This document shows, in pieces, positions 1-11,800 of a stretch of DNA of 64,000 bases. A model generated the notes under the pieces. It searched no databases and was not told where the DNA came from. It saw nothing but the letters and a program-made list of their open reading frames with translations. The position numbers and the translations under genes are program-made. Source of the stretch: Diplosphaera chodatii (taxonomy: Eukaryota > Chlorophyta > Trebouxiophyceae > Prasiolales > Stichococcaceae); assembly GCA_032358165.1 (NCBI GenBank), contig JAALGY010000051.1, positions 310,001 to 374,000 on the forward strand. The letters run 5' to 3'. How positions within the stretch are numbered: the stretch's first letter is position 1; every line of letters starts with the position of its first letter.

Positions 1-1635
1 GGCACTTTGTGAGCACCTTTTCCCGTGGGATCCCGCTGGCGGGGTCCGCGAGCAGGTTGTACGCCGCCTTGAGCGAGCGGCTGATCTTACCGTGCGGGAA
101 GTTCTCGTTCGGGATGAGAGTGCCTGCGCCAGAGGGATCCCGTGTTCGCGGCTGTTTGCAGCTGGTGACCGTTCATGTGTGCCTATCCATGCGCAGTGCC
201 TGCATCATCATTGTCCAGCGGCCTCTGCTCGTTGGCAATCACACTCCGGCGCACCTCCAATATCGCACATCAAGATGACGCCACGGTCGCCTGCACAGCA
301 CGCCCATAGTATCAGTCGCAATAGACCGGCATCAACGTGCTGTGGATCGATGATGACGCCACGTTCAAAGTGCACCTTGCTTACCAAGCGGCGCGATTGG
401 CAGAAGTCTGTGTGTTTGGACACGATATTTCCAGGATTCAAGCGTGCCCAGCATGACTTACGTGCACTTCTTGCAAGCGACCACAGCTGCTGCGGGACCC
501 TGGCAACATGCCGCAAGCAGCAGCCTGGGCACTGCTGCCAGCAGGCGGCCAACACCCACCTGCGGCGGCGCGCAGGTCCTGCAGGAAGGCGTCGTTGGTC
601 TCCACGGGCTTGACGCCCATGCTGCTGAAGCACGCCGCCCGGATCCAGGCCTTCACGCCCGCGCTCTTCAGGTCCGTCTGCAGTCAAGGCGGTCAAGATG
701 TTGTGACGCGATCGTGATGCGACCAGATTCCGCAGCGTGAAATGCCCACAGGGGCTGTGAATTTTGAATGCGCCTGCAGCAATGCACGTGCAGCTAACAG
801 GCAGACTCCTTACACCACTCGAGCTGCTTGTTTCAACTCAGCCATGCTCAAGGCTTGTTGACCACCTCCTTGTACAGCTGCACGTTGACGGCGCCCTGAG
901 GGTGCGACTCGGCGAAGCGCGATGCCGGGCGCAGGTCGATCAGCACCCAGTCGCCGGACTGCACCATGTTGTTAGCTTCCAGCGGCGGCGTGCTCTCAAA
1001 CGCCTGTGTGAGCAATGCACCAGAACTCAGGTATCAGGTAAGCAACGACCACACCACGCATACACGGGTGACGCGCCGCGGAGACGTGATGCCGCTGACA
1101 CGGTGGCACGCACACTTTTTGGCGCTACAGGCGGGTCTTTTAATTGAACGGCACCTGGCTGGTCAGGAAGCCCTGCATGGCGGGCCAGGGCGTGCGGCGC
1201 TCCGTCCAGCTGCGTTCCCGGTCCAGCTGCGCCTGCTGCTGCACATGCAGCATGGTTGGGCAACGCACTGTGTGAAGCTTACGGGGCAAGTATGAACAGA
1301 CAACAACATGATCTATGTGACAGAGTGAGCGACCCCGTGACATCGAGGTCCTTCTGCTGCCAAGGTGTCGTCCTACTGAACCAGCCTTTGACCTGTGATC
1401 TATCCCTGATCAGTGCGTGTCAGGAATTTGAAATCGCTTTCTGCAAATGCACGAGGCGGCAACATCAAGTTGGATGCTGCCAAGCATGGCGGCGCACCTG
1501 CCCGACCCCGCCGGTGGCTGCAGCCACGATGCGTGCCGCCGGTCGCCGAGGCACCCGTGCCGCTGTGCATGGCGCACGGTGCGCCGACGTCCCTCTCCTT
1601 GCGCCTGCGGAGCGCGCCACCCCCTCAGATGACAT
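1..1635 (-). CDS. Rhodanese-like domain protein, probably plastid-targeted (3' end cut by window)
   Basis: Multi-exon gene read leftwards. The first exon (1635 to about 1498) encodes a basic, Ala/Arg/Ser-rich leader that looks like a plastid transit peptide and ends at a CAG|gtgcgc donor. Further exons lie near 1217-1148 (RERSWTERRTPW), about 1003-853 (WVLIDLRPASRF then HPQGAVNVQLYKEVV, the rhodanese N-terminal half) and about 680-572 (KAWIRAACFSSMGVKPVETN). The exon at 123-1 carries GTLIPNENF followed by SRSLKAAY, matching the loop after the catalytic cysteine in plant STR9/STR10-type rhodaneses (GGT..P...SRSLIAAY). A short exon near 500-475 may hold the active-site stretch (AVVAC), but I could not fix its borders. 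Rhodanese domains transfer or sense sulfur through that Cys. The C-terminus lies outside the window. An upstream in-frame ATG at 1674 is an alternative start. Confidence 0.78.
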
Positions 1636-2447
1636 GTTTGACTGAAGTCCCAAGGTGGTGGTGTAGGCGGGCAACTAGCACTGCGCCAGGTTCCAATGCA
1701 GTCTTATCCAGAGCGCACACTTAGAGCTCCTTTCTGCAGTCAAATCAGCACTAGATGGCCTGTTTGGTCAGTCCACAAATCCGTGTGTCAGCAGGAGCCG
1801 TGCCATAGTAGGTCGTGACCCCATCAGCACGACTGTCGCAAGGTAATGCGTCCGTCTCAATATCAGAAGCTAGATCGTTAGCTCATCCCCAATCGGCCGG
1901 CATTGTGCGATTCTAAGCACAACCAGCCGCGAAAGGCTGCAACTGCACCTGCATGATTGGGTGCCGAGACCAACTGTGTCTGCAGCGTCCTTGACGCCAT
2001 TGCCGCGGCTGAGCGTCAGGATGCAGTTTCCTGGAGTCTTGAGAGACAAGTCACTTCATGTTGCACCGTCGGCGGGGTGTTTGCGGGATGCTGACGCGCT
2101 GATTAGGCGGACCAGGAGATCCGGATCTCATCGCCAGCCAAGCTGACGTGGAAGACGGTTTGATGCCTCCTGTGTTTGAGTGCCAGGTCTGCGAATGCAC
2201 TGAACAACAGCCTGTTCGACGTTGTATGGGCCTGCAGAGCATTTCATCACACCAGCTACAATCCAAGCCACGGTTTTGGTCAGTCTACAGATACTGGGTT
2301 GAAAGCTGGGGCGCAATCTTGCAGCTGGGAACCCAAGGAGTGAGCTGATGCCGGGGCGTCCCGGGCAGCTAAGCAGTGTCAGGGCTCGTTGCCCGCAAGT
2401 ATCGCTGCAGTAGCTGGTGATATTGATGGCGTATATGCAAAGCGCGG
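1636..2447. other. Intergenic, no gene seen
   Basis: This stretch lies between the start of the rhodanese gene and the stop of VPS2, both on the minus strand. Only short open frames without splice-compatible continuation or recognisable motifs are present. It should hold the rhodanese promoter and the VPS2 3' UTR. Confidence 0.6.
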
Positions 2448-4978
2448 CTATGATCGCCGCAATGCGTTCAGCCGCTCCTGCAGGTCATCGTCAATGCCAT
2501 CGCCGCCGGCGCTGCTCTCCGACACGCCCATGCCGCCGCCGCCGCCGCCGCCACCAGGTGGGGTTCCTCCATGCGGCCCCCCTGCGGTGTCAACAAGCCC
2601 AACCTTAAGGCACTGGCACTCAAGCGCACATCGAGTTGATCAGCCGTGCAGGAGCACAGCTCGAGGTGTAACCTGCGGTTTGGGTTGCACCTTCATGAGG
2701 AGGCTGCTGACTGCAACAGTCAACTATCCGCTGACTGCTGCATTCTGTACGCAGGTGAGCAGGCCGATACCATAGGAAAGCGGCCAAAATTTGCTGCAAA
2801 TAAGTGAGCTACCTGGGGGCAGCCCCCCTCGCGGCGCCGGCGGCAGCCCGCCGCCGCCGACAGACTCCCCAATCGCCTGGGGCGCCGCTTCCTGCACAAG
2901 GTGGTCAACATGTGCAGTCAGCCTGGTGCTGAATCGTTGCTGTGCCATACGGGCTCAGTGAGATTGCACAGGTCCTGTTGACAGCAGCCTGATGGGCCGC
3001 ACAAGCCCCACTCGTGTGTCTACTTCCACACCAGCGCTGCCGACACACCATGCACAGCCAGAGATGCTCGTTTGCAGGGCCTGCAGATGGCTTCCATATC
3101 CTCCTCGGCACCACCTGAGTACCCTTCAAACCAGGTGTACCACGTCGGACAGCACGGCCCAGCGGCGCACCTGCTCCACGGATTGTGCGGCCTTGGCGCC
3201 CGGCGCGTGCAGCAGCGTGCTGTTGAGGTCGATGCCGATCTCGTCCAGCACCGAGTTCACCAGCTCCTCCGTCTCCCCCTCCTCATCCTCCCCCTGCAGC
3301 GGCCACAGTGAACCCCTTTCATTTAGGGCTTGCTGAGGCTGCTGAAAAGCAAGAGACTTTGTGCCCATTGCTGCCTCACTGACGGCTGCCCATGATCCGG
3401 CGATATGCTGTCATGCTTCCTGGCACAGCTTCAGCGCAGCCCTCGCCATGGGAGCCTGCCGCAGAGCCTGCCACCAGCAGCGGCCCCATGCCAAGTGCCG
3501 CCGCCTGTGAGCTGTGCTTGCCATGCCAGCAGATACGCATGATCTACAGACCGCCCCGCGTGCTGGTTTGCCTTCTCACCTCAAAGGCATCGTCAATGGC
3601 GTCGCCCATGACATCCGACGTCATCTCCATGCGCTCGTTCTGCATCTCGAAGTCACGCATGATCTTCTGCAGCGCCGGCATATTCATCTGCCGGTTCATC
3701 GCGCCCATCGCCTGCCGGACAAACAAAGCAGCAGTCTAGACCGAGTAGGCATGAGGCGTCACAGCAGATCTGCGTGTTGCATATAAAGCCAGGTCCATAC
3801 TTGTAGCTGCATGCCACGCTCAGCTACACGCAGGCAGGACACTCACCCGAGTGGCGCCTCGCATCGCCTCTGACATCGCCTGTGTCGATTTCAGCGTCTG
3901 CACACCGACAAGCACCAGCAGTGAGTCGTGCGTGAACATTGCGCAGCAACATCAGCATGTGCCCGCCCCTTGCAGGGTTTATGCACACTTGTTCTGCCGC
4001 AACAGACATCAAGATAGTCTAGCAGCGGGCAGCAACACAGCCCAGTGTGGTGAGCTCACCGCCATGCGCAGCGATACCGCTTGCAGCTGCGACTTGAGCT
4101 GGTACATCTTGGTGATGGCATGCCGGTTGCGCACCAGCGACTTCGCCATCACCTTCACAGACTCCTGCAGTTGGCAACAACACCCATGACTGGGCACGCA
4201 GGGCCAACGCGCTGTCATGCTGTTGCCGCACTGTGACTCAATCAGACGACTCATTTTACGTGGCCGCTGCACATCCCCTGACAGTGTGCACAGTGTGCAC
4301 ATCCCCTGACAGTGTGCTGCCGGAGTGGCCAGCGGCGGGCCGCACCATCTGGTTGGCCTTGGCCATCTTCTTTATCTCGGTGATGAGCTTCTTGTCCTGG
4401 GTCTGCAGCCCCATGCGCTCGCGGTCCAGCTCCCGGACCGCCTTGTCCAGCATCCGCTTGTTCTCCCGCAGCAGCTCTGCGGGTTGACACAGCAGCCGTC
4501 GGCCAGGGGCGCTAGGTTCGTTGCTGTGGGCGAGGCCTGCCCTGAAGCACCTGCGGCCTAGCCAGACGTCCTTGGCCAGCGTGTGGTTGCTTCTCCCGTA
4601 GCAGCGCTGCAGGAATGGACGGAGCTGGGGTAGTGTTCCGACCCCGCGCTCAGAGTACAGTCATCAGCGCCGGCCTGATGCGCTTACGGCCTTGCTGCAC
4701 TGTGGGGGGGTGTGTGTTCAAGTGCTCTCCTGCCAGAAACAGCTGCTGTCGCGCCGAAGATGACGGCAGCGGGGGTAAAAGCTCGGCCGCCTTGCAGTCT
4801 GCAGGCTGATCAGGACGCAGCAGAGCCTTCGCTGAGTCATGCACCGCCCGCAGGGGTCGCGCTCGAATGCTTGCGGCGAAGGGTGGTTTCCGCTTGGGGT
4901 GTCTGACTGGCCCATCACACTGTCACATGTCGAGTGCTCACCTGCAGGCGTCTTCTTCTTCTTGAAGAGGAACGCCAT
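2448..4978 (-). CDS. VPS2: ESCRT-III subunit VPS2 / CHMP2 (charged multivesicular body protein 2)
   Basis: Eight exons join in phase: 4978-4942, 4476-4346, 4164-4060, 3897-3847, 3711-3580, 3293-3171, 2891-2813 and 2581-2448 (TAG), giving about 263 residues. The product starts MAFLFKKKKTPAELLRENKR, the VPS2 hallmark. The Snf7 helices follow: DKAVRELDRERMGLQTQDKK, VKVMAKSLVRNRHAITK, LQAVSLRMATLKSTQAMSEA, MNRQMNMPALQKIMRDFEMQ and VMGDAIDDAFE. The acidic TEELVNSVLDEIGIDLNS segment comes next, and the end is an MIM1 helix, DDDLQERLNALRRS, which in this family binds the Vps4 MIT domain. VPS2 acts with Vps24, Snf7 and Vps4 in membrane scission at endosomes. About 55 Gly/Pro/Ala-rich residues separate the acidic segment from MIM1, making the protein longer than the usual ~220-225. 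Exon 2 uses a GTGCGG donor. The gene is divergent from PSB27. Confidence 0.95.
4269..4317. repeat. 28-bp tandem duplication in a VPS2 intron
   Basis: One full unit (4269-4296) is followed by a 21-nt partial copy (4297-4317) of the same sequence, which contains catcccctgacagtgtgc. It lies in the intron between exons 2 and 3 of VPS2, close to the exon 2 donor, and looks like a recent slippage product. Confidence 0.85.
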
Positions 4979-5438
4979 GGCTGCAGGTGACACCAGACGC
5001 TAGCGGAGCTGATAGTGTGGGTCACAGGCCGAAATCGTCAGTTTCTCACGCCAGCTCTGTGCAAGCTCCGCGTGCCACTCCGGTGGCGTAGAAGCCAAGG
5101 TACAGGCCACGCTGCTGTCAAGCGCAACAGCACGCGAAAGCGAAGGGGCCCACAGAGTGGTCAGATCGACCCCAACAAGTTCCCACAGAATGCTGCACAG
5201 GACGTTCCACCACTGGCAGTACTGTTGCAGACCGTCTTCTTATGCAAACAAGATGACCGCAGACACCAGAATGCCGCAAGCGCTGCAGTGCTCGTCAGCT
5301 TCCCACCTCGCTCGCAGACTGCCCTGTAGCGGCGACAATCCTGAGATCTGGTTTGCGCTGCTCTGCGGGTGCACACACTGGATAGACTGAATTGCACACT
5401 AGTGTTAGCAAGCTGAGCCATAACAACGGCTGGGTACA
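4979..5438. promoter_or_regulatory. Divergent intergenic region between VPS2 and PSB27
   Basis: About 460 bp separate the start codons of VPS2 (-) and PSB27 (+), so both promoters and both 5' UTRs must fit here. I see no convincing TATA box. The assignment rests only on gene orientation. Confidence 0.4.
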
Positions 5439-7011
5439 ATGGCGATCACTCTCTCCGCGGGCTCTGCAGCGCAGCTGTGCAATGCACGGCCATTCACTCT
5501 CCGCAGACCATGCAGGACCGTACCTGCAAAGAGGCAGCCGATCTGTGCCTCATCTGCAGCTGAGAACAGTTCGCAGGTACTACTTACCATATTGAGCTTC
5601 ACATGCCAACGCATTGTGGCGGATGCTGTTAGGTGTAGCTGGTGCGCACCTGCAGTGCCTCTGGCGGTGCAGCTCAGCATTGCTGCGCTGATCCTGCTGC
5701 TCGCTGCCTTAATGACCGCATGCTATACTGTAAGTCACAATGCTACAAGCCACCCGATCATCTAGTCGACCACAAATCGGGTGTGTTGCGCCTCTGCAGA
5801 TTGCGGCGCAGCCTGTGTTCCTTGAGCGGCGGCAGATCCTGACGGGCTTGGCCGTCACGGTGGCCGTGGCGGCGGTTGGGACCCCAGCGGCGTTCGCAGA
5901 GTCGCGCACGGCGCTTTTTAAGCAGTACTATGACAACACAGACGCCATCCACGGTGAGCTGTGACAGCATGGCATGATCCTGCAAATGGCATACACAGCA
6001 GGCATCCGTCGTGGTACAAGGTATGCACATTGCAGGCCAGCATTAGCTACAGCTACGCTGCCAACCGGCATGCGGGCCTAGGCCGTGCAAGCAGCACCTG
6101 CGCTTGTGCTGTGCAAACTTCATGCCACACCCCAGCCCTCTGAGATCCCGCTACCAGTGTGAGATCACCGAAAACCAAGCTGCTGCTGCTGCAGCGGAGC
6201 TGCACGAGGTGCTCAGCGTGGACCAGGACAACGAGGAGGAAGCCAAGCGGAAGGTGGCCAAGTTCCGCGACGAGTCCAACAAGTGCGGCTGCACTGGCGC
6301 AGTGTTGGTGCATGTCTCAACATCGCGCAGTTGCGCAGGAACCTTGCTGCGGTACCCCATGACGAGGCTGCTCTGTGCTGTGCAGGTGGGTGGGCTCCTA
6401 CAGGAACACCATGAGCCTGGGGCGCAAGTCGTTTGCCGAGACATACGGTGCGCTACGTGTCTGAGTAGCGCTCATCCCACCAGCACATGCATCCGTGACA
6501 CGCCGTGCTGTACAGCTGCAGCAGCCAGCGCCACCTGCTGATGGCAATCCTGCTCAGTAAAAGTGAAACGGGGCATCTTGCTGCTACGCAGCCGCCATCA
6601 ACACCATCCAGGGGCACTACACGTCAAGGGGCGCTGACGTGAGTCTGCATGCACATGCCTGCCCCGCCAACCATGCGGTTGCCACGGCCATGGCAAAGGC
6701 TATCGGCCGTGGGCTGCTGGCAAGCAACAAGCTGTTCACCGTGGCTCCGTCTGTGCAGGCGCCGCTGGCTGGCAAGATCAGGACTGCGGCAGAGAAGAAG
6801 CTTGCTTCAGCAGAGGTGTGCTACGCTGCTGAAACTGCGGCCATTTGCTTGCCGCTCGATCTGATGTTGCCATCTGTGAGTGAGAAGGAGCAGATTCACC
6901 TTGCTTCTGCCATTGTGCACCTCGCACTGATGCTGCAGTGGCACTGCTGATGACCTGCAGACATTCCTGAAGCGCGAGAAGGCGAAGGACGCAGTGCCAA
7001 CTCCGAAGTGA
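5439..7011 (+). CDS. PSB27: Photosystem II repair/assembly factor Psb27, thylakoid lumen
   Basis: Exons are 5439-5576, 5800-5953, about 6146-6282, 6386-6447, 6592-6638, 6759-6815 and 6961-7011 (TGA). The leader is bipartite: a stroma-targeting part rich in Ala/Arg/Ser, then RRQILTGLAVTVAVAAV ending in a TPAAFA cleavage site. The twin arginine before a hydrophobic core suggests lumen import by the Tat route. The mature part has ESRTALFKQYYDN, ITENQAAAAAAELHEVL, then the Psb27 core WVGSYRNTMSLGRKSF, INTIQGHYTSRG and PLAGKIRTAAEKKLASAE, matching the WVA.YR...G..SF.....A.N...GHY pattern of Psb27. Psb27 binds free CP43 and PSII intermediates during assembly and repair. Exon phases agree except between exons 2 and 3, where a missing microexon (perhaps 19 nt near 6000) is needed. 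Confidence 0.78.
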
Positions 7012-8856
7012 GAGCAGCAATGCCGAGTGATTCTCCTGGCACCCGAGCTCCGCCGCCTTTGAGGCGCGCACTCTGACCAGCGGTCAGGCACGGTGGGCAG
7101 GCGCGAAGTCGGCGCACCTGGTGTCGGGAGGAGGTGTGCAGCACGGCGGGCGCTGGCCTACATGCAGCTGGCTAGTCCAGAGAGAGACACGCAGCACTGC
7201 CGTGCTGGACAAAAGTTTTGCTTGCGGTAGCAGGCGGCGCAGCAGTTTTGATGATCGGAATCAAGTTTGCTGCACCCTTCAGCCGTTGCGACTTGCAGTT
7301 ATGATTGTAACATGGGTGACCTACATTGATTTGCTAATGATCAATCAATCTGTTGTCCGAAGATGCCTTTCGTACAGCTGTCGCTGTGTGCGCAGTCGTC
7401 AGGCGGTGGTGAGTCGGCGATTTGCTCATCCCTGCGGATAGCGATTCCTCCCACGGCACGGTGCAGCCGCCGCACAACCGGCTTTCGCCTTCAACACCAT
7501 ACCCAACGGCGCGTGGGGCCGGCGGCGACCAGGCACAGCGGCCGCAGGTCACCCAGCCGCGACCGGGCTTATCCGCTCACAAGGTGCGCGTGCTGATGCA
7601 AAAGGCCACTCTTTTTGCGCGGCCTGCCTGGCGTGCCACGAAGCCTCCATCCCAGCCACAGCACGCCATTTTGCGTCAGCTTGCATGAACGCGTGGACAG
7701 AATTGCGGCAAACCAGCCACGCTGCAACGACACACGACGCCAGGCCCAGGCTGGCGCAACGTCGCTGCATATGCATGTGGCAAAATGCATCGAGACGCCA
7801 AGCACAAGGCGTACTCTGCCACATGCCAACGTCCGATCGCGTTGTTGCGGCCGCGAGCGCGATCCCCGCCGAACATGGTCCCTGATCCGTGGGAGGGTTG
7901 CCACCCCTGACCGAACGGTGGCGCAAAGGCTGGTGATACGTACACCGCCAGGCGGGGCGTTCTAGGTGGCTCAACGCGCTCGTGGCGGGGTCTGATGGGA
8001 TCTGCGGGTGTCCGCCTATCTGCACCTGCCGCTCTATCTATTTGGCGCGGCGCGTGGGAATCGCGGTGCTGCTGCCCAACCGCCCAAGACGCCCCGGACC
8101 CACTGCAACACTCAGTGTACACTGTAACGCTGCGTGTTCTGCATATCACGCGCCTCCCGCCACCCTTTGGCCGGCGAGAGGTGTGGCGAGTTGGACCGGT
8201 GCTGCCCGGCAAGGACACCCACTTGCTTAGGCCCAGTCGGTTCCCGGAAGCTGCGATCTAGCAACGGCGCCGCCCACCTGAATGTTTGCATACATTGCTG
8301 CACAAACGTCGGTGCTCGGGCGCTCTGCAGCGGTGCAACATGTTCAAGTCACAGGGGTTGCCACCCTGTTGCCCGCGACCTTTGTTGCCTGCACCTGCTG
8401 CAGCACCGGCGGATCCGTCTTGGCGTCGCAAATGAGATTCAAACCTGATGCTGGCACTGCTGCCAGGGGTTTGACGCCGTGAGACGTGGGTGCGGCGTGC
8501 ATGTGCATGCGTGTGCGAGGTTTGCTCAATGCACCGTCGAGGTTCAGCCGGCGCGGGCGATCCTGGAAACGGCGACCGGCAAAGTCGCCGGCATGCCTGT
8601 GTTGGCTGCTGCAGACCGTGCTGTTTGGATTTGCTGGCCCCTGGCAGCAGATCAGGGTCAGATACATCGTGACACGGTTTCCCACAAGCACACCGGGTGT
8701 CGTCTCCTAGTCTGGCCGCTGGCGCTTTTCCAACGCAGTTCCCGGTCGCTTTGCAAGGTGTGTACACCTCGATGTACATGTTACACAGGCCTGATGAAGC
8801 GACATCGTACTCATTCCATCGCCTCTGTAATGCAGGAGCCAGCTAGCCTCACAGTC
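7012..8856. other. Intergenic, no gene supported
   Basis: It begins with the PSB27 3' UTR; a TGTAAC motif near 7306 is a candidate poly(A) signal. Long open frames on the minus strand (7549-8025 and 7676-8218) are Arg/His/Cys/Pro-rich, have no familiar motif and overlap other open frames in several phases, as expected for GC-rich non-coding DNA. The right end should contain the promoter of family member A. Confidence 0.5.
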
Positions 8857-11800
8857 ATGGCGGCGCTGCGCGGCAGCTGCCTGTTGGTGGTGGCCGTGCT
8901 GCTGGGTGCGCCTTCCTGCTGCTTATGTTGTTCTTTGATCCTCTGACCCAATCCCTGCCTGCAGTGCTGGCTGTGAGAGGAATTGCACGAGCGCCAACCG
9001 CAGCGTGGCTCGCCGCTTCGTGCTGCACATCGGCGACAGGGCAGGGCATTGCCCCTGCCACTTGCTGCTGGCTGTGTAGCAGCAGGAGTGTCGCAGGGGC
9101 TGCTGCTGCCTCACTGCCAGAGCGCACTTGACGCACGCCCCCCTGATTCGGCCCGATCACACCCTGATGCTGCTTGGCTGTGCGCTGCAGGTGCCTTCGC
9201 GGCGCAGGCCGACGCCACCAAGACCTGCAGCAACGGCAAGTGCTGGGAGGAGCCCAAGTGCAAGACGCGCTACACCAAGTACCCCTGCCCGTGCGTCCCT
9301 CGCTCTGCCGCACCTGCTGCCACTGTTGCCCACCCTGCAGTGCTGGTCCTTGTACCCATGCACAAGCGGGGCTTGGCACATGACACCAGAATGGCGGGCG
9401 TCATGCCATCAGGCAGCTGTGGCCCGCAGGACAGTGCGCAACATCGGAGTGCTTCAGTACCCCAGCGCTTCTGCCAGTGCTGCCTCGAGAGGACCTCGCA
9501 TGTGCTTGCTGCAGGTCATGCGACCCCAACTCGGAGTGCCTGAAGGTCAAGTGCGACAAGTACAAGGAGGGGATGGCCACGGTGCGGCGCACATGCCGAG
9601 CATCATCATCCCGTGCCCCGCACTGACCGCTGCCTAACGATCAGGGTCGCCATTTGACGCCGCTCGTCTGCAACCCTAAACCCTGCACTGGCGTGCATTC
9701 CGCAGGTGACCATCAAGGGCAAGAAGTGCTTCGGCAAGACGCCCATCACCTACATCGCTGTGTCGTACGGCTACGGCAAGGGCGCCCCCGTGTGCGCTGA
9801 CAACAAGTGCGCGCCCGCAGCTCGACCTTTTGGTCCACAGCATGCGAGTGCACCGACACTGGCCACAGCAGGCTGTGTGTTTGCAGCGAGCACGACTGCC
9901 TGACAGGTGGCTGATGTCATGAAACATGCAAATCCGCTTCATTGGGCACAACCCAGAGCTGAGAGGTTGGTGCTGCGGCTGCAGGAAGTACAGCATGAAG
10001 TCCTACAGCCGCTACGGCTACGACGACCCCAACTGCGACAAGTTCACCTTCCCGGCTGTGTGTGGCTCGTACGTGAAGGTGACCACCTGACAGCGGCTGC
10101 GCTGCAGCATGCCACATCATCCTTCCATAGCCCCTGCGGCTGTGCATGGCATTTTGCCATGCAAGATGCCTGTGGACATGATCAGTACTGCAACACGGAC
10201 CTGATGGCACAGCATGCCTGGCAGTAACCCGGCCGCCAGGTTCCTACATGACGTGCGCCATGCCTCCCTGCCTGCAGCTGTACCTCCAGGACCCCAAGCT
10301 GTACAACAAGGACGGTGGCGTGGTGAGTCCCGCAAAGCTGCTCATCCACCCTGTATGTCAAGCAGCGCCGCTCGGAGTTGCACCAGCAGCGGGGCTGGGT
10401 GATGCTGGTACAGCAACAGAACTTGGCGACAAAGCATGGACACTATGGTCGGTGAGCGGCTGACACACCACACCTGTGCTGCTGCAGTACGTCAAGAACG
10501 ACCCGTGCGCCTCCAAGTGCGACAAGACCAAGCCCTGCAACACCTGCGGCCCGTACAAGGTGTGATGTGCCCACAGCGGATGCTCCAACGCAGCAAACCT
10601 GTGCATGCTCGTTCAGTGGTTCTGCTCGTGGCGGAAGCACCGACCAACTCTCAAAACGTTTCAGCCACTGCCAGCAACTTGTGCCGTGCACTAGCAGCTC
10701 CCAACTCTGCCTGAGGCACCTGCCCAGGCAGGTCCACGGTGCTGTGTGTCCCGTGCAATGATGCGCTGCGCCACCTGTACCCTCCGCAGGTGTACATCAA
10801 GTGCCCGTATGACTGCAAGTTCAAGTCCCCGCCGCCGTCGCCGCCGCCCAGCCCGCCACCCAGCCCGCCTCCGAGCCCCCCGCCAAGCCCGCCTCCTAAG
10901 TAACCGTCGCACCAGTCGCACCGTGCTACCCAGTGCTTCTGCCAGCAAGTGGCCTTGAGATTATGGCTGATATACATGACAATCATGCCGCCGTGTCACC
11001 GCGCGCAGGCCGCCTGCCTCGCCGCCCCCATCACCGCCGCCCAGGTGACTACCCTGGCCTGCTGCACTGCCAAGTAATGTTTCAAGCATCAAGCAAGCCC
11101 CATGGTGGACGTCAGCTCACGGTGGGCTGTGATATTCATGCGCAGCCCGCCGCCAAGCCCGCCACCCAAGCCGCCCCCAAGCCCGCCTCCGAGGTGAGTT
11201 GCATGTGCTACTACTTCTCCTCCCTAAGATTTTTGCCCAGATCTTCACTACCTCAATACAAAAGCACCGTGGGGATGTGAGTCTGACGGTGCGCTGTGAC
11301 CTGTCTGCGCAGCCCGCCGCCAAGCCCGCCTCCATCGCCGCCACCCAAGCCCCCCCCTAGCCCCCCGCCCAGGTGACTGTCATGCAACCTGGACCTAGAT
11401 CCAGTCCCTGCAGTGCCCAATGTGCAACCGTGTTGAACCAAGTCCTGACCGTGGGCAATGACCGTGCTGGGCAGCCCACCGCCAAGCCCGCCGCCGTCGC
11501 CGCCACCCAGGTGACCGGCACATGCTGGGCACATGTGTGCTTCGTCATGGTGCCCTGGGGCCACCATCGTTTTGCAGTCACAGCAGAGGCTCGGCTGACA
11601 GTGCCTTTGAACCCTGCGATGCAGCCCGCCACCGAGCCCGCCACCGTCGCCGCCACCGAAGCCGCCCCCGAGGTGTGCCGGCGCTAGGTTCCATTCCACA
11701 CCTTCCTTTTCAAATGTCTCATTGTGCACACCACACCTTCGCCTGCCCAAAGTCTGCCTTTGGCAGGCATCTGCTGCATGTGAGTGTCAGCAGCTGCTGG

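Noticed and set aside
7549..8218. Long minus-strand frames (158 and 180 codons) in the PSB27-A gap
   Set aside because: Composition (Arg, His, Cys, Pro-rich), several equally long frames in other phases, and no motif; expected by chance in GC-rich DNA.
11253..11750. A minus-strand frame of LGGG repeats that looks like a glycine-rich protein
   Set aside because: It is the antisense of the small SPPP exons of member A. The frame runs through introns and has no start or signal of its own.
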